A stretch of 64,000 nt of DNA from an uncultured Bacteroidia bacterium (GTDB taxonomy: Bacteria; Bacteroidota; Bacteroidia; Bacteroidales; F082), in assembly GCA_902785755.1 (NCBI GenBank), contig CACZZO010000013.1, forward strand, positions 1 through 64,000, read 5' to 3'. Of the stretch, positions 42,522 to 51,862 are shown one piece after another (position 1 is the first letter of the stretch; each line of letters opens with the position of its first letter). The translations under genes and the position numbers were made by a program. The notes beneath the pieces are model-generated. The model ran no database searches. It was not told the DNA's origin and saw nothing but the letters and a program-made list of their open reading frames with translations.

Positions 42522-43232
42522 TTACAAATCCATATTCGACAACGCCAAAATCTGTTTCGTGTCGGGATTGAAGGCCGTCAGGTTGCCCATACCGGGTTTG
42601 TCGGTCACATAAACGCCGTTGTCCAAGGCGATGAAGTCGTAGTTTTGGTTTTGCTCGATGACCAAATTCATGAAACTGTAGTCGACGGGAATGTGCCCGT
42701 GGATGATTTTCTTGCCATGCGACTTGCTGAAATCCACCTTGAATTTGCGCGTCCACATCATGCTCTTGGTGTCCTCAAACGGGTTGTCGATGCTGAAATT
42801 CATGCCTGCGTGAACGAGAATGTATTCCTCCAACTCAATGAAAGGCAGGCAGTTGTTCATCCAGTCGATGTACTGTTTGGGAATCTCGCGCGGATGCTTC
42901 ACGCCGAAACTTTCCAATGTTTTCTTGGCGCCCACGGCTTCCCAATCCTTTTGCTCGGGGTGCTTGCCGCCAAAAAGTTTCTTCTTTTGGTCGGCCTCGA
43001 AAGCCTTCACGCACATGTCCTCGTGGTTGCCCTTGATGAAATGCACATTGTATTCTTCATTTTGCAGGTGCATAAGGTAGTCGATGACACCCTTTCCATC
43101 GGGGCCACGGTCGATGTAGTCGCCCAAAAAATAGAGTTGGTCGTGCTTCGTGACCTTGAGGGTGTTTTCGAGCAATAGTTTCAGTGTTCGGGGACAGCCG
43201 TGAATGTCGGGGATAATCCAGCGTTGTGACAT
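42522..43232 (-). CDS. Metallophosphoesterase (serine/threonine phosphatase-like)
   Basis: The 236-aa protein has the calcineurin-type metal motifs: IPDIHGC, FLGDYIDRGPDG and IKGNHED, then HAGMNF and IHGHIPV. Such proteins are protein phosphatases or diadenosine-tetraphosphatase relatives. Its start overlaps the acyltransferase stop in a TAATG junction, so the two are translationally coupled. Its stop abuts the end of the convergent barrel gene with no gap. Confidence 0.9.
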   Translation of the reverse strand: MSQRWIIPDIHGCPRTLKLLLENTLKVTKHDQLYFLGDYIDRGPDGKGVIDYLMHLQNEEYNVHFIKGNHEDMCVKAFEADQKKKLFGGKHPEQKDWEAVGAKKTLESFGVKHPREIPKQYIDWMNNCLPFIELEEYILVHAGMNFSIDNPFEDTKSMMWTRKFKVDFSKSHGKKIIHGHIPVDYSFMNLVIEQNQNYDFIALDNGVYVTDKPGMGNLTAFNPDTKQILALSNMDL

Positions 43233-44521
43233 TAGAATAAGTTATTGAGGTTCAGAGATTTGTATTGTTTTCTAAGTTTTGTCTTGAAAGTCCAGCGCAC
43301 ATCTGAAATCCAACGGCGGCAAAGCTCGTTGTAGTCCACGAAAATCCGATAAGACCAAAACAGCAGCATCATGCCGCCCAAGGCCCAAAGCCAAGGAAGT
43401 TTGCAAAACAGGATGATGGTGCCTACAATGAAAATGAGGGGGAACAGCACAAACTCAACCCCAAAACTGACGGTGTTGCCGAAGGCTTTGTCAATGAGTT
43501 TTCCTCTGATAATCAATGTGGTGAGCCATACGGGCAGGTTGACGATGGCCGAGGCCAAGTAATACGGCAATCCGACTAACAGAACGGCCAATTTCCACAG
43601 CGAATTGAGCAAGGGATATTTCTTCGCCGTCGACATGACGGAGATTTTTTGGCGTTTGCGTTCCTTGGCGAAATCCATCACACGCGCAAAGAGGTTTTTG
43701 GCTTCTTCGGGCTTTTCTTCCCTGAATTTCAACACTTTACTGACGGTATCGCGGTTGCGGAGCATCTTCTTGTAGAGTCCACCGGCGCGTTTCTCGTTTT
43801 TCATCTTCACGATTTCCCAGATTGCGTCATAGTCCTCATCGTCAGGGATATAGGTGAAAAGTTTGGCGATTTCGTCGTGCAGTTGGTCTTTCAGGAGGTT
43901 GATGTTGGCGGCTTCGTTTTCCTCGGTGGTGTGCTTGAAAAACTCGGTCACATTAATGGGCTTCCCGAAATTAATCATGGCCGTGCTGCGGTAGCGGAAA
44001 TAGTCGCCGTATTCGATGGCGGTGGGGATGATGTAGACGGGGCTTTGGTCGCCGAATTGCTTGTTGGCATCGACGGCAATGTGAAACAAACCCTTGCCCA
44101 TGCGCATTAATGAATGTTTGGTGCGGTGGGTGCCTTCGGGGAAGAGGTAGAGGTCGACATGGTCGTGAATCACGTCGACGGCCTTGTTGAGCGAGTCGTC
44201 GTTTTGGCGCACTGCCGCCACACCGTTGCGCATTCTGAAAATGGGCAGTATCCTGAAGAAATTCAGCAGTTTGGCCACAAAGGGATTCTTGAAAATGTCG
44301 CCCCTCGCAATGAACACTTTCCGCATGTTGTCAGACGAGAGCAACACCAGCGCGTCCATCAGCGTATTGCTGTGGTTGACACCGAAAATCAGGCCTCCTT
44401 CCTTGGGGAGGTTCTCTTTTCCATGCACTTCAAACCTGCGGTAGGCGCGGCGCGTGTGCCAGTTGACATACGGCAGCAAAAGCGAATACCAAAAATCCGG
44501 ATCTTGTATTTTCTTGGCCAT
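43232..44521 (-). CDS. 1-acyl-sn-glycerol-3-phosphate acyltransferase-like membrane protein
   Basis: The 429-aa product has the PlsC motifs NHSNTLMD (HX4D) near residue 50 and LFPEGTHR near 130, with conserved membrane-proximal basic residues. The C-terminal part contains several hydrophobic segments (VLLVGLPYYLASAIVNLPVWL, FPLIFIVGTIILF, LWALGGMMLLFWSYRIFV). Members transfer acyl groups in phospholipid or lipid biosynthesis at the inner membrane. Large C-terminal membrane region suggests a Bacteroidota-type variant rather than the small PlsC. Confidence 0.87.
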   Translation of the reverse strand: MAKKIQDPDFWYSLLLPYVNWHTRRAYRRFEVHGKENLPKEGGLIFGVNHSNTLMDALVLLSSDNMRKVFIARGDIFKNPFVAKLLNFFRILPIFRMRNGVAAVRQNDDSLNKAVDVIHDHVDLYLFPEGTHRTKHSLMRMGKGLFHIAVDANKQFGDQSPVYIIPTAIEYGDYFRYRSTAMINFGKPINVTEFFKHTTEENEAANINLLKDQLHDEIAKLFTYIPDDEDYDAIWEIVKMKNEKRAGGLYKKMLRNRDTVSKVLKFREEKPEEAKNLFARVMDFAKERKRQKISVMSTAKKYPLLNSLWKLAVLLVGLPYYLASAIVNLPVWLTTLIIRGKLIDKAFGNTVSFGVEFVLFPLIFIVGTIILFCKLPWLWALGGMMLLFWSYRIFVDYNELCRRWISDVRWTFKTKLRKQYKSLNLNNLF

Positions 44522-44632
44522 TTTCCAATCATAAAATGAGGTGCGAAATTACGAAAATTACCCGAATGGAAAGATTTTTTTCGGCTCAAGGGAATATTTT
44601 CCTACTTTTACAGCCCAAAACAACGAATAACA

Positions 44633-46105
44633 ATGGCAAAAAGATTATACCGCGTAGTCGCAATTGTGCTTTCTTGTTGTTTTTTGGCAGCATGTCAAAA
44701 CAAAGTGGCCGTTGAGGAGGAGAAGGTTGAAATTGTTGAAGTTCAGGTAGATACATTGGAAATACAGGAGCCAGAGCCTTCTTTGCCACCGATTGACACG
44801 ATTCCAGCTTTCGAGCGGGTGAAGGAAAGGGGCGCTTTGGTGGCCGTGACCAATTGCAGCGATTTCAATTATAAGATGTATAAGGCGCGTCCCGTGGGTT
44901 TTGAGTTCGATTTGCTCAAGGATTTCTGCAAGATGCACCAACTCCGCCTCGAGATGAGGATTAATGACAATCTGGATTCATGCTTCGCGTTGCTCAATTC
45001 GGGCAAGGTGGACGTGGTGGCCACGGGCGTGGGCTTGACCAAGGATTTGCGGGAGCATTACGGACTGACGAATCCTTTGTTTTCCCAAAAGAGTGTCCTT
45101 GTGCAACGGTTGTCCAAGAGTGGGAGTTCTGCGGCAACCGACAAGGGTTTGCTTCGTTCGCCCATAGATTTGGCGGGGAAGACCGTCCATGTGACGGAGG
45201 GAAGCCACGCGGTCAAGATGTTGGAATATCTTTCTGACGAAATCGGACATACGATTCATGTGGTTGAATGTGACACGCTCAATGATTTGGAGTTGGTCAA
45301 GGCGGTGAGCGACAGACGGATTGACTATGCCGTGGTCGACGAATATATGGCCGTGGCGGGTTCATACGGACTCACTGGTTTGGACACAAAACTTGCCGTG
45401 GGTGTTGAGCATCCCATCGGTTGGGTGGTCAAACACCGCGAGGCTGATTCGTCGTTGCAGATGGCTTTCAACGATTGGATTGTCAAGTCGGAGCCGAAAA
45501 TATTGAAACTCGCGATGACGAGGTATGTCAAGAATCGGAAACTGTTTGCCAAGAAGCTCGGCGAAGGGCATGTCCGCATTTCGCCTTACGACAATGCCAT
45601 CAGGCGGACGGCGGCCAAGATTGGTTGGGACTGGCGCCTGTTGGCCGCGTTGATTTATCAGGAGTCGCGCTTCAAGACGAACTTGGAGAGCAACAAGGGC
45701 GCTTACGGTCTGATGCAGCTGATGCCCTCGGTGATGAAACGCTATAATGTGAGCTACAATTCCACGCCCGAACAACAATTGGAGGCAGGCGGAAAACTGA
45801 TCAGGTTCCTCGACAAGGCGCTGAAAGACAAGGTTGCCGACAGTGTGGAACGCACGAAATTCGTTTTGGCGGCCTACAATGCAGGCTTGGGCCATGTCCT
45901 TGATGCCCAGCGGCTGGCAGCGAAATACGAGAAAGCCCCCGACATTTGGGACAACAATGTCGACTTTTTCATCCTTAACAAGTCGAAGCCGCTCTATTAT
46001 AGGGACACTTGCTGCAAATGCGGGTTTTTGAGAGGCACGCAAACCTTTCGCTTTGTGGAGGAAATCATTGAACGATACCATCATTATCAGAATTTTATAG
46101 AATGA
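44633..46105 (+). CDS. mltF: Membrane-bound lytic murein transglycosylase F-like lipoprotein
   Basis: The 490-aa product has a lipoprotein signal (VVAIVLSCCFLAAC), an extracellular solute-binding (SBP_bac_3-like) domain at about residues 55-300 (GALVAVTNCSDFNYKMYKAR, VDVVATGVGLTKDLREHYG), and a C-terminal SLT domain with catalytic Glu in YQESRFKTNLESNKGAYGLM near residue 343. This domain pair is that of MltF, which cleaves peptidoglycan to anhydro-muropeptides. It is followed 13 bases later by a small barrel gene. Confidence 0.92.
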   Translation: MAKRLYRVVAIVLSCCFLAACQNKVAVEEEKVEIVEVQVDTLEIQEPEPSLPPIDTIPAFERVKERGALVAVTNCSDFNYKMYKARPVGFEFDLLKDFCKMHQLRLEMRINDNLDSCFALLNSGKVDVVATGVGLTKDLREHYGLTNPLFSQKSVLVQRLSKSGSSAATDKGLLRSPIDLAGKTVHVTEGSHAVKMLEYLSDEIGHTIHVVECDTLNDLELVKAVSDRRIDYAVVDEYMAVAGSYGLTGLDTKLAVGVEHPIGWVVKHREADSSLQMAFNDWIVKSEPKILKLAMTRYVKNRKLFAKKLGEGHVRISPYDNAIRRTAAKIGWDWRLLAALIYQESRFKTNLESNKGAYGLMQLMPSVMKRYNVSYNSTPEQQLEAGGKLIRFLDKALKDKVADSVERTKFVLAAYNAGLGHVLDAQRLAAKYEKAPDIWDNNVDFFILNKSKPLYYRDTCCKCGFLRGTQTFRFVEEIIERYHHYQNFIE

Positions 46106-46118
46106 AAATCAACGAATT

Positions 46119-46769
46119 ATGAAAAAAACAGTTTTTTCTTTCCTTTTCTTTTTCATGCTGCTTTCGGGTGCCAAGGTTGCCGTGGCGCAGTCTTTCAATG
46201 GAGGCTTGATTGCCGGCGCGACGTTCTGCCAAGTGGATGGCGACAGGTATGCGGGCTACAATCAGTTGGGATTTACGGCTGGACCTTATGTGAATTTGCC
46301 TGTTGGGGCGCATTTTTCAGTTCAGATGGAATTGAAGTATTCGCTTTTGGGCGCACATTCTTCTATTAAGGAAGTGACCGAATACAATCTAAATCCTTAT
46401 AGTTTGCGCCTGCATTATGTCGAGATTCCCTTGATGCTGCGTTACGATTTGGGCTATTTTCGTGTGGGTGGTCGCTCCTTGGATTTCATCACTTTGGAAG
46501 CAGGTGTCAGCCTTGATTTTCGGATGAGAGCCACCGAAGACGTGAATGCGGATTATCAGGTGACCACTTCGCGCTGGAATTTCTTTTCGGCCACGGGCAA
46601 TGTGGGCTTGCATTTCGCCTTCAATGACCATTTAGGCATGGGAGCGCGTTTCATGTATTCGGTTGCCCCGATTCGCTTCACGGGCAATCCAGGGTGGTTC
46701 TACAACCAATACTACAACAAAGTGCTTCAAATCACTTTGACTTACAACATTAATTCTCCCGTGAGATAA
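46119..46769 (+). CDS. Small outer-membrane beta-barrel protein (PorT-like)
   Basis: The 216-aa product has a signal peptide (SFLFFFMLLSGAKVAVAQ) and an eight-stranded-barrel pattern typical of the PorT/porin-family group (GGLIAGATFCQVDGDRYAGY, FSVQMELKYSLLGA, LHYVEIPLMLRYDLG, ending LQITLTYNIN). Co-transcribed with the lytic transglycosylase. Its last 20 bases overlap the end of queG on the other strand. Role unknown; not clearly the T9SS PorT itself. Confidence 0.8.
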   Translation: MKKTVFSFLFFFMLLSGAKVAVAQSFNGGLIAGATFCQVDGDRYAGYNQLGFTAGPYVNLPVGAHFSVQMELKYSLLGAHSSIKEVTEYNLNPYSLRLHYVEIPLMLRYDLGYFRVGGRSLDFITLEAGVSLDFRMRATEDVNADYQVTTSRWNFFSATGNVGLHFAFNDHLGMGARFMYSVAPIRFTGNPGWFYNQYYNKVLQITLTYNINSPVR

Positions 46770-47673
46770 ACTCGATGTTGCGTTTCAAGCCCTCGAATCC
46801 GGCGCGTTTTACGGCGGAGTGCTTGAAAATGGTGTCGAAGTCGGCTTTGGTCAGGGTTTTCCAATCGTTTTCTTTCATGGCCAAAAGTTGCTCAGAAGGC
46901 TGAAAATCAGGCTCCAAATTGGGCAAGGCGAAACGGTTGTAGGGGCAAACGTCTTGGCAAATGTCGCAACCGTACATCCAGCCGTGGAAACTTTTTGGGT
47001 CAATGTGGTCAAGTTTTCCTTTGTATTCGATGGTCAAGTAGGAAATGCACTTTCGTGCATCAATGCGGAACGGGGCTTCCAAAGCACCTGTGGGACAGGC
47101 ATCTAAGCATTTTGTACAACGACCGCAACGGTTGGTCAAAACTTGTCCAGTTTCGGTCAAGTCCAAAGGCAGAAACAAATGCCCGATGAAGAAAAACGAG
47201 CCTTTTCTGGGGTGGATTAATGTGGTGTTTTTCCCGATGAAGCCCAAGCCACAACGCACGGCCCAAGCGCGATCGAGTACCGGTGCCGAATCGACGAAAA
47301 CACGGGTGTTTTCCAATTTACCTGTTTGGTTTTCAATGCGTTCCAAGAGCAAACGCATTTTGCGTTTCAGCACATCGTGATAATCGACTCCGTAGGCATA
47401 TTTGGCGATTTTGAAATGCTCGCCGTCGCCCAAAGTTTGTTTCGGGAAATAGTTGTAAAGCACTGTGACAATGGACTTTGTGCCTTCCACAAGCAGACGT
47501 GGGTCGTAGCGTTTTTCCTTGTTGCGGGTCAGGTAGCCCATCTCGCCTTCGCACTCGCTTTCGAGCCATTGCTCCACATGCGCCGACTCGGTTTCCAAAG
47601 CCGTTGCACGAGCAATGCCGCAAGTATCGAAGCCCATTTGCTGGGCTTCAGCGATAATCCATTGTGAATCCAT
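46750..47673 (-). CDS. queG: Epoxyqueuosine reductase
   Basis: ATG 47673 (MDSQWIIAEAQQMGFDTCG) overlaps the stop of the upstream barrel gene in a TGATG junction. The 307-aa product has two ferredoxin-type iron-sulfur motifs, CGRCTKCLDACPTGAL near residue 181 and CDICQDVCPYN near 238, plus the cobalamin-binding N-terminal domain (VFVDSAPVLDRAWAVRCGLG). It catalyses the final step of queuosine formation in tRNA. Length suits the short form lacking the C-terminal HEAT repeats. Confidence 0.95.
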   Translation of the reverse strand: MDSQWIIAEAQQMGFDTCGIARATALETESAHVEQWLESECEGEMGYLTRNKEKRYDPRLLVEGTKSIVTVLYNYFPKQTLGDGEHFKIAKYAYGVDYHDVLKRKMRLLLERIENQTGKLENTRVFVDSAPVLDRAWAVRCGLGFIGKNTTLIHPRKGSFFFIGHLFLPLDLTETGQVLTNRCGRCTKCLDACPTGALEAPFRIDARKCISYLTIEYKGKLDHIDPKSFHGWMYGCDICQDVCPYNRFALPNLEPDFQPSEQLLAMKENDWKTLTKADFDTIFKHSAVKRAGFEGLKRNIEFISREN

Positions 47674-48368
47674 CAGAACGGGGTGATCGTCAAACCCACC
47701 GACAGCGGATGGAAGACGGGAGCCTCGTGGCCAACGGCAAATACAGGGCTGATTTGATAGGCGGCAAATGCACTCACCCACTTCCAGCCGGCGCGTAGCG
47801 TGACCGAGTAAGCCAAACGCTCTACATTGTTGATATTGAGGATTGTATTGTCGACCGTAACGCCACTGCCATCGGTAAGCGTGCCTTCTTCATCGTCGGG
47901 ACCGACATAGCGTGTCTTTGCGCCTAACTTGATGCCGACCTTGAAGCCCACGCCAATCTTCACGGCATCTTTGATGCGGAAACGCAGTTCCAGCGGGATT
48001 TCACCATAGGTCGGGCTTACTTTATAACGCTTGAAACCCTCCGTGTCGCGGTAGTTTTGGTACTCGAAATTATCGTTGGTGTAGGGATTCTTGATGCGCG
48101 AATAGGAGAAATAGTTGTGCGACGACATGCCCAAGCCGATGCTGACTGTGTGTTTCGTGCTTTCGCCCAAAGGGAAATTGTAGGTGAGGGCGAAACTCAC
48201 GCCTTGGTTGAAGCCGCGAGGATCCCAGTTTTCGCTGGGCGCGAGTTGGAAGTCGCTGAACAGGTCGAGTCCGAAGGTGACTTTCTTATCTGTCTTATTG
48301 GCAATGAGTTGGGCGAACGAAGTCGCCGAAATAACTAATGCGATAAGGGTGAAAAATGCTTTTTTCAT
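47673..48368 (-). CDS. Outer-membrane beta-barrel protein
   Basis: ATG 48368 (MKKAFFTLIALVISATSFAQ) gives a signal peptide and follows a TATTTTTGC promoter box. The 231-aa product shows barrel-type alternation (VSFALTYNFPLGES, HTVSIGLGMSSHNYFSYS, VKIGVGFKVGIKLGAKTRYVG, HPLSVGLTITPF). Function unknown. It is coupled to queG by stop/start overlap, which probably reflects operon compaction more than shared function. Confidence 0.75.
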   Translation of the reverse strand: MKKAFFTLIALVISATSFAQLIANKTDKKVTFGLDLFSDFQLAPSENWDPRGFNQGVSFALTYNFPLGESTKHTVSIGLGMSSHNYFSYSRIKNPYTNDNFEYQNYRDTEGFKRYKVSPTYGEIPLELRFRIKDAVKIGVGFKVGIKLGAKTRYVGPDDEEGTLTDGSGVTVDNTILNINNVERLAYSVTLRAGWKWVSAFAAYQISPVFAVGHEAPVFHPLSVGLTITPF

Positions 48369-48416
48369 AAAGGAAACGTATTTGCTAATGAACGGCAAAA
48401 ATACGAATAAATTGTT

Positions 48417-48914
48417 TTATCCTAACACTTTATAATACAGATTCCTCACCAGCCCGCCATATTTTTCCTCTGTCTTGGCATAAACATAGCCTTCTTTCAG
48501 GAAATTGTTGATACTGAAATCGTTATTGGGTGCAACCGTGGTGCAAAGCAGGTTGTAGCCTCGTGCCACGGCGATTTTTTCCACCTCGCGGATGAGTTTC
48601 CGCTGCAAGCCCAAGCCTCGATAACCGTCGCGCACGAGAAACAGTTTTTGGTTTGCCGACTTGAAGTCGCCCTTCAAGCCAAGGTCATGGAAATGGTCTT
48701 CCTCCAAACATTGCGGCACATAAAGCATCCCTATGGCAACCAATAAGTTACCGTCCCAAATGCCCAAAGTGACATTCGGTTCCTCCAAGCAAGAGGCAAT
48801 CATTTCCGGCGAATTGTGCCGCAGCACCGTTTTGTCGGGCAGGGCGGCATAAACCGTCTCGTTCAAGTCGATGATAGTCTGTAAATCAGCGGGATAGCAT
48901 TGGCGCAGTTCCAT
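48417..48914 (-). CDS. GNAT-family N-acetyltransferase
   Basis: Start at ATG 48914 (or the adjacent ATG at 48917), overlapping the adenine deaminase stop. The 165-aa product has the GNAT acetyl-CoA loop in a slightly altered form (VRDGYRGLGLQRKLIREVEK) and the following strand-helix (GYNLLCTTVAPNNDFSINNFLKEGY). Substrate unknown. Last gene of a two-gene operon with ade. Confidence 0.85.
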   Translation of the reverse strand: MELRQCYPADLQTIIDLNETVYAALPDKTVLRHNSPEMIASCLEEPNVTLGIWDGNLLVAIGMLYVPQCLEEDHFHDLGLKGDFKSANQKLFLVRDGYRGLGLQRKLIREVEKIAVARGYNLLCTTVAPNNDFSINNFLKEGYVYAKTEEKYGGLVRNLYYKVLG

Positions 48915-50548
48915 CATTCCTCGTAAATTGAACAAACGGCAAATTTTGACACATCAAACAGCCCTCGGTCGCTGAGTTTCAGTTCGGGGATGACGAGCAA
49001 AGCCATGAAAGCCAAGGTCATAAACGGCGCATAAAGTTTTGAGCCTAAGCGTTTTGCCAAGGCAGTGGCGTTTTCGTAGGCGGCAGCCACCTCGTAGCCG
49101 TCTTCGTTGCTCATCAGTCCGGCCACGGGCAGGGGAACCGCCACCATTTCGGTGCTGCAATAGGCCGTCACGCCGCCCGTATGCTCAATGAGCAGGTTGA
49201 CGGCATGAAGAATATCGCTATCGGTAACACCCACAGCCACAATGTTATGGCTGTCGTGCGCCACACTCGAAGCCAAGGCACCGCGCCGCAGCCCAAAGCC
49301 CTTGATGAAAGCCACGGCGGGCTTGGCGGGATGGTATCGGTTGATGACCACTATTTTCAGAATATCGTTCTCCACATCGCTGACGATACCGCCATTCACC
49401 ACTTTCGGCTCGGTTGTGAAACAGTTTGTAATCAATTGGCCGTCAAAACATTCTATAACCTTGATTTTCTTGCCCTTGTCGGGAACGAAAAGGTCGTCAG
49501 CATGGATGAAATTGGCCTTGAAAATGTTGGGCGTTTGGGTTTCCTCATATTTGATGTTCGCCACACCGTTTTCGGCCACCAAAACACCTTTTATATAAGT
49601 CTGCCGCGCCACCGGATTCTTGAAATCGTCCACCACGATAAAGTCGGCATCGTCGCCCTCTTGCAGCATCCCGACATTCAAATGGTAATGCCTTACCGCA
49701 TTGAGCGAGGCGGCTTTCAGCACATCCATCACATTGTAACCTAATGAAATAGCCTTTCTTACCAACACATCAATATGACCATCATCCAACTCATCAGGAT
49801 GTTTGTCGTCGGAACAAAACATCAGTTTGTCGGGATGTGTAGCCATCAACGGAATCAAGGCATCGAAGTTTCGGGCCGCACTGCCTTCGCGGATGAGGAT
49901 TTTCATGCCGAGGTTGATTTTCTCCAAGGCTTCTTCAAGTTGGAAACATTCGTGGTCGGTGGTGATGCCCGCGCTGACATATTTCTGCAAGTCCTTGCCT
50001 GTCAGGGTAGGCGCATGGCCATCGATAGGCTTGCCATGTTTTTTGGCGGCGGCGATTTTCCGCATCAGTTCGGGGTCTTTGTGAATGACACCGGGATAGT
50101 TCATCACCTCCGAGAGGTAATAAATATCGGGCGAGGCCATCAGTCCCTCTATGTCGTTGGCATCCAATGAGGAACCAGCCGATTCAAAGGACGTGGAAGG
50201 CACACAACTCGGCGCACCGAAATAGAACTTGAACGGCACTTTCTTGCCGTTTTCAATCATGTAGCGGATGCCATCTTTCCCAAGCACATTGGCGATTTCG
50301 TGCGGGTCGCTGACGGTGGCCACCGTGCCGTGGCAAACCGCCAAACGCGCAAACTCGGACGGAATCAACATGGAGCTTTCGATATGCACATGCGCATCGA
50401 CGAAGCCCGGCATGATGTAGCGCGTGTTGCCCACGGGCTGTTCCTCAATCTTGGCAATCTTGCCGTCGTTGACGACAACCACACCTGAAAAAATCCTTGA
50501 ATTGACGAGGTCAACGATTTGGCCTCCAATGGTGAAACTGTTGTTCAT
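48914..50548 (-). CDS. ade: Adenine deaminase
   Basis: The 544-aa amidohydrolase has the metal motif GFVDAHVHIESSM, the DHECF and FCSDDKHPDEL segments, and a C-terminal domain with DSHNIVAVG, all characteristic of COG1001-type adenine deaminase. It converts adenine to hypoxanthine and ammonia in purine salvage. Promoter TACCTTTGC on the minus strand near 50570. It forms an operon with a GNAT gene and is divergent from rlmI. Confidence 0.95.
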   Translation of the reverse strand: MNNSFTIGGQIVDLVNSRIFSGVVVVNDGKIAKIEEQPVGNTRYIMPGFVDAHVHIESSMLIPSEFARLAVCHGTVATVSDPHEIANVLGKDGIRYMIENGKKVPFKFYFGAPSCVPSTSFESAGSSLDANDIEGLMASPDIYYLSEVMNYPGVIHKDPELMRKIAAAKKHGKPIDGHAPTLTGKDLQKYVSAGITTDHECFQLEEALEKINLGMKILIREGSAARNFDALIPLMATHPDKLMFCSDDKHPDELDDGHIDVLVRKAISLGYNVMDVLKAASLNAVRHYHLNVGMLQEGDDADFIVVDDFKNPVARQTYIKGVLVAENGVANIKYEETQTPNIFKANFIHADDLFVPDKGKKIKVIECFDGQLITNCFTTEPKVVNGGIVSDVENDILKIVVINRYHPAKPAVAFIKGFGLRRGALASSVAHDSHNIVAVGVTDSDILHAVNLLIEHTGGVTAYCSTEMVAVPLPVAGLMSNEDGYEVAAAYENATALAKRLGSKLYAPFMTLAFMALLVIPELKLSDRGLFDVSKFAVCSIYEE

Positions 50549-50622
50549 AGATTCAAATTTGGCGCAAAGGTAAGGAAACGAATCCGTTATTTTCTTATTT
50601 TTGCCACCAAAATCCGAACAAA

Positions 50623-51828
50623 ATGCAACAAACCCCTATTTATCCCGTCATTCGCCTCAATCCTGGCAAAGATGATGCCTTGCGTCGCTTCCACCCTTGG
50701 GTGTTTTCGGGTGCCATCCACGATGCCGCCAAAGGCTTGCAGGCTGGCGACACGGTCACTGTGACCGATTATAATGGCGAAATCCTCGGCACCGGCTTCT
50801 GCGAGTCGGAGAGCATTGCCGTGAAGATGCTCAGTTTCGAGAATTGCAGAATCGATGAATGGTTTTTCCTCGATAAGCTCAACCATGCCTACGAAGTTCG
50901 CAAAATCATGGGCTTGACCAACAATCCGCACACCAACTGCTTCCGCCTCGTCCATTCCGAGGGCGACGGCTTGGCTGGCCTGATTGTCGACATCTACGGC
51001 CGCACCGCCGTGGTGCAGGCCCAAACCGAAGGCATGGCACTTCATTTGAAAGAGATTGTCCGTGCCCTGAAACTCATGCCCGACCTTGGACTGCAGGCCA
51101 TCTACAACAAAAGTGCTGAAGCCATGCAGCGCATGGGCAAGGAAGACGCCATCATTGAGGACGGCTATCTGTTTGGAAGCCAACTTGATGAAGTGATTTT
51201 GGAGAACGACAACCGCTTTTTACCCAACTGGGAAGAAGGCCAAAAAACGGGTTTTTTCCTCGACCAGCGCGAAAACCGCGAACTTGTTCGCCATTTTGCT
51301 AAAGGCAAGACCGTGCTCAACGCTTTCGGCTATACGGGCGGTTTTTCAGTTACGGCACTGCAAGGCGGCGCACGTCGGGCCATCACCGTGGATTCGTCGA
51401 AGAAGGCCATCGCCGCAGCAGAGGCCAATTTGAAGTTGAATGACTATTCCATTGAGGAAAATCCTTGCTATGTTGCCGACATGAAAGATTATGTGACCGA
51501 CATGCGCGAAGGTGCTTTCGACCTCATCATCCTCGACCCGCCAGCGTTTGCCAAGCGGCACCAAGACCGACATCGCGGCTTGGGTGGCTACAAGTTCATC
51601 AATGCGGAAGCCATCAAGCGCATTGCCAAGAGCGGACTACTGTTCACTTTCAGTTGCTCGCAGGCTGTCGACAAGGCCACTTTCCAAGGCATTGTCACTG
51701 CCGCCGCGATTGAGGCCAAGCGTAATGTGCGCATCATAGACCAACTTTCGCAGCCCGCCGATCATCCCATCAACATTTTCCACCCCGAAGGGGCATACTT
51801 GAAAGGTTTGCTGCTCTATGTGGAATAA
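50623..51828 (+). CDS. rlmI: 23S rRNA (cytosine-C5)-methyltransferase, RlmI-like
   Basis: The 401-aa protein has an N-terminal PUA domain (HPWVFSGAIHDAAKGLQAGD), then a Rossmann methyltransferase domain (TVLNAFGYTGGFSVTALQGG, LIILDPPAFAKRH near residue 300) with the catalytic cysteine region FTFSCSQAVDKATF. RlmI methylates C1962 of 23S rRNA in E. coli. TATTTTTGC promoter just upstream. A shared hairpin terminator follows at 51831. Confidence 0.93.
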   Translation: MQQTPIYPVIRLNPGKDDALRRFHPWVFSGAIHDAAKGLQAGDTVTVTDYNGEILGTGFCESESIAVKMLSFENCRIDEWFFLDKLNHAYEVRKIMGLTNNPHTNCFRLVHSEGDGLAGLIVDIYGRTAVVQAQTEGMALHLKEIVRALKLMPDLGLQAIYNKSAEAMQRMGKEDAIIEDGYLFGSQLDEVILENDNRFLPNWEEGQKTGFFLDQRENRELVRHFAKGKTVLNAFGYTGGFSVTALQGGARRAITVDSSKKAIAAAEANLKLNDYSIEENPCYVADMKDYVTDMREGAFDLIILDPPAFAKRHQDRHRGLGGYKFINAEAIKRIAKSGLLFTFSCSQAVDKATFQGIVTAAAIEAKRNVRIIDQLSQPADHPINIFHPEGAYLKGLLLYVE

Positions 51829-51830
51829 AA

Positions 51831-51857
51831 AAATCGGGCTGAATCTCAGCCCGATTT
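51831..51857. terminator. Bidirectional terminator between rlmI and the lipoprotein gene
   Basis: Perfect 12-bp stem AAATCGGGCTGA / TCAGCCCGATTT with a three-base loop, with A and T runs on both sides, placed between two convergent genes. Confidence 0.9.
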
Positions 51858-51862
51858 TGTTT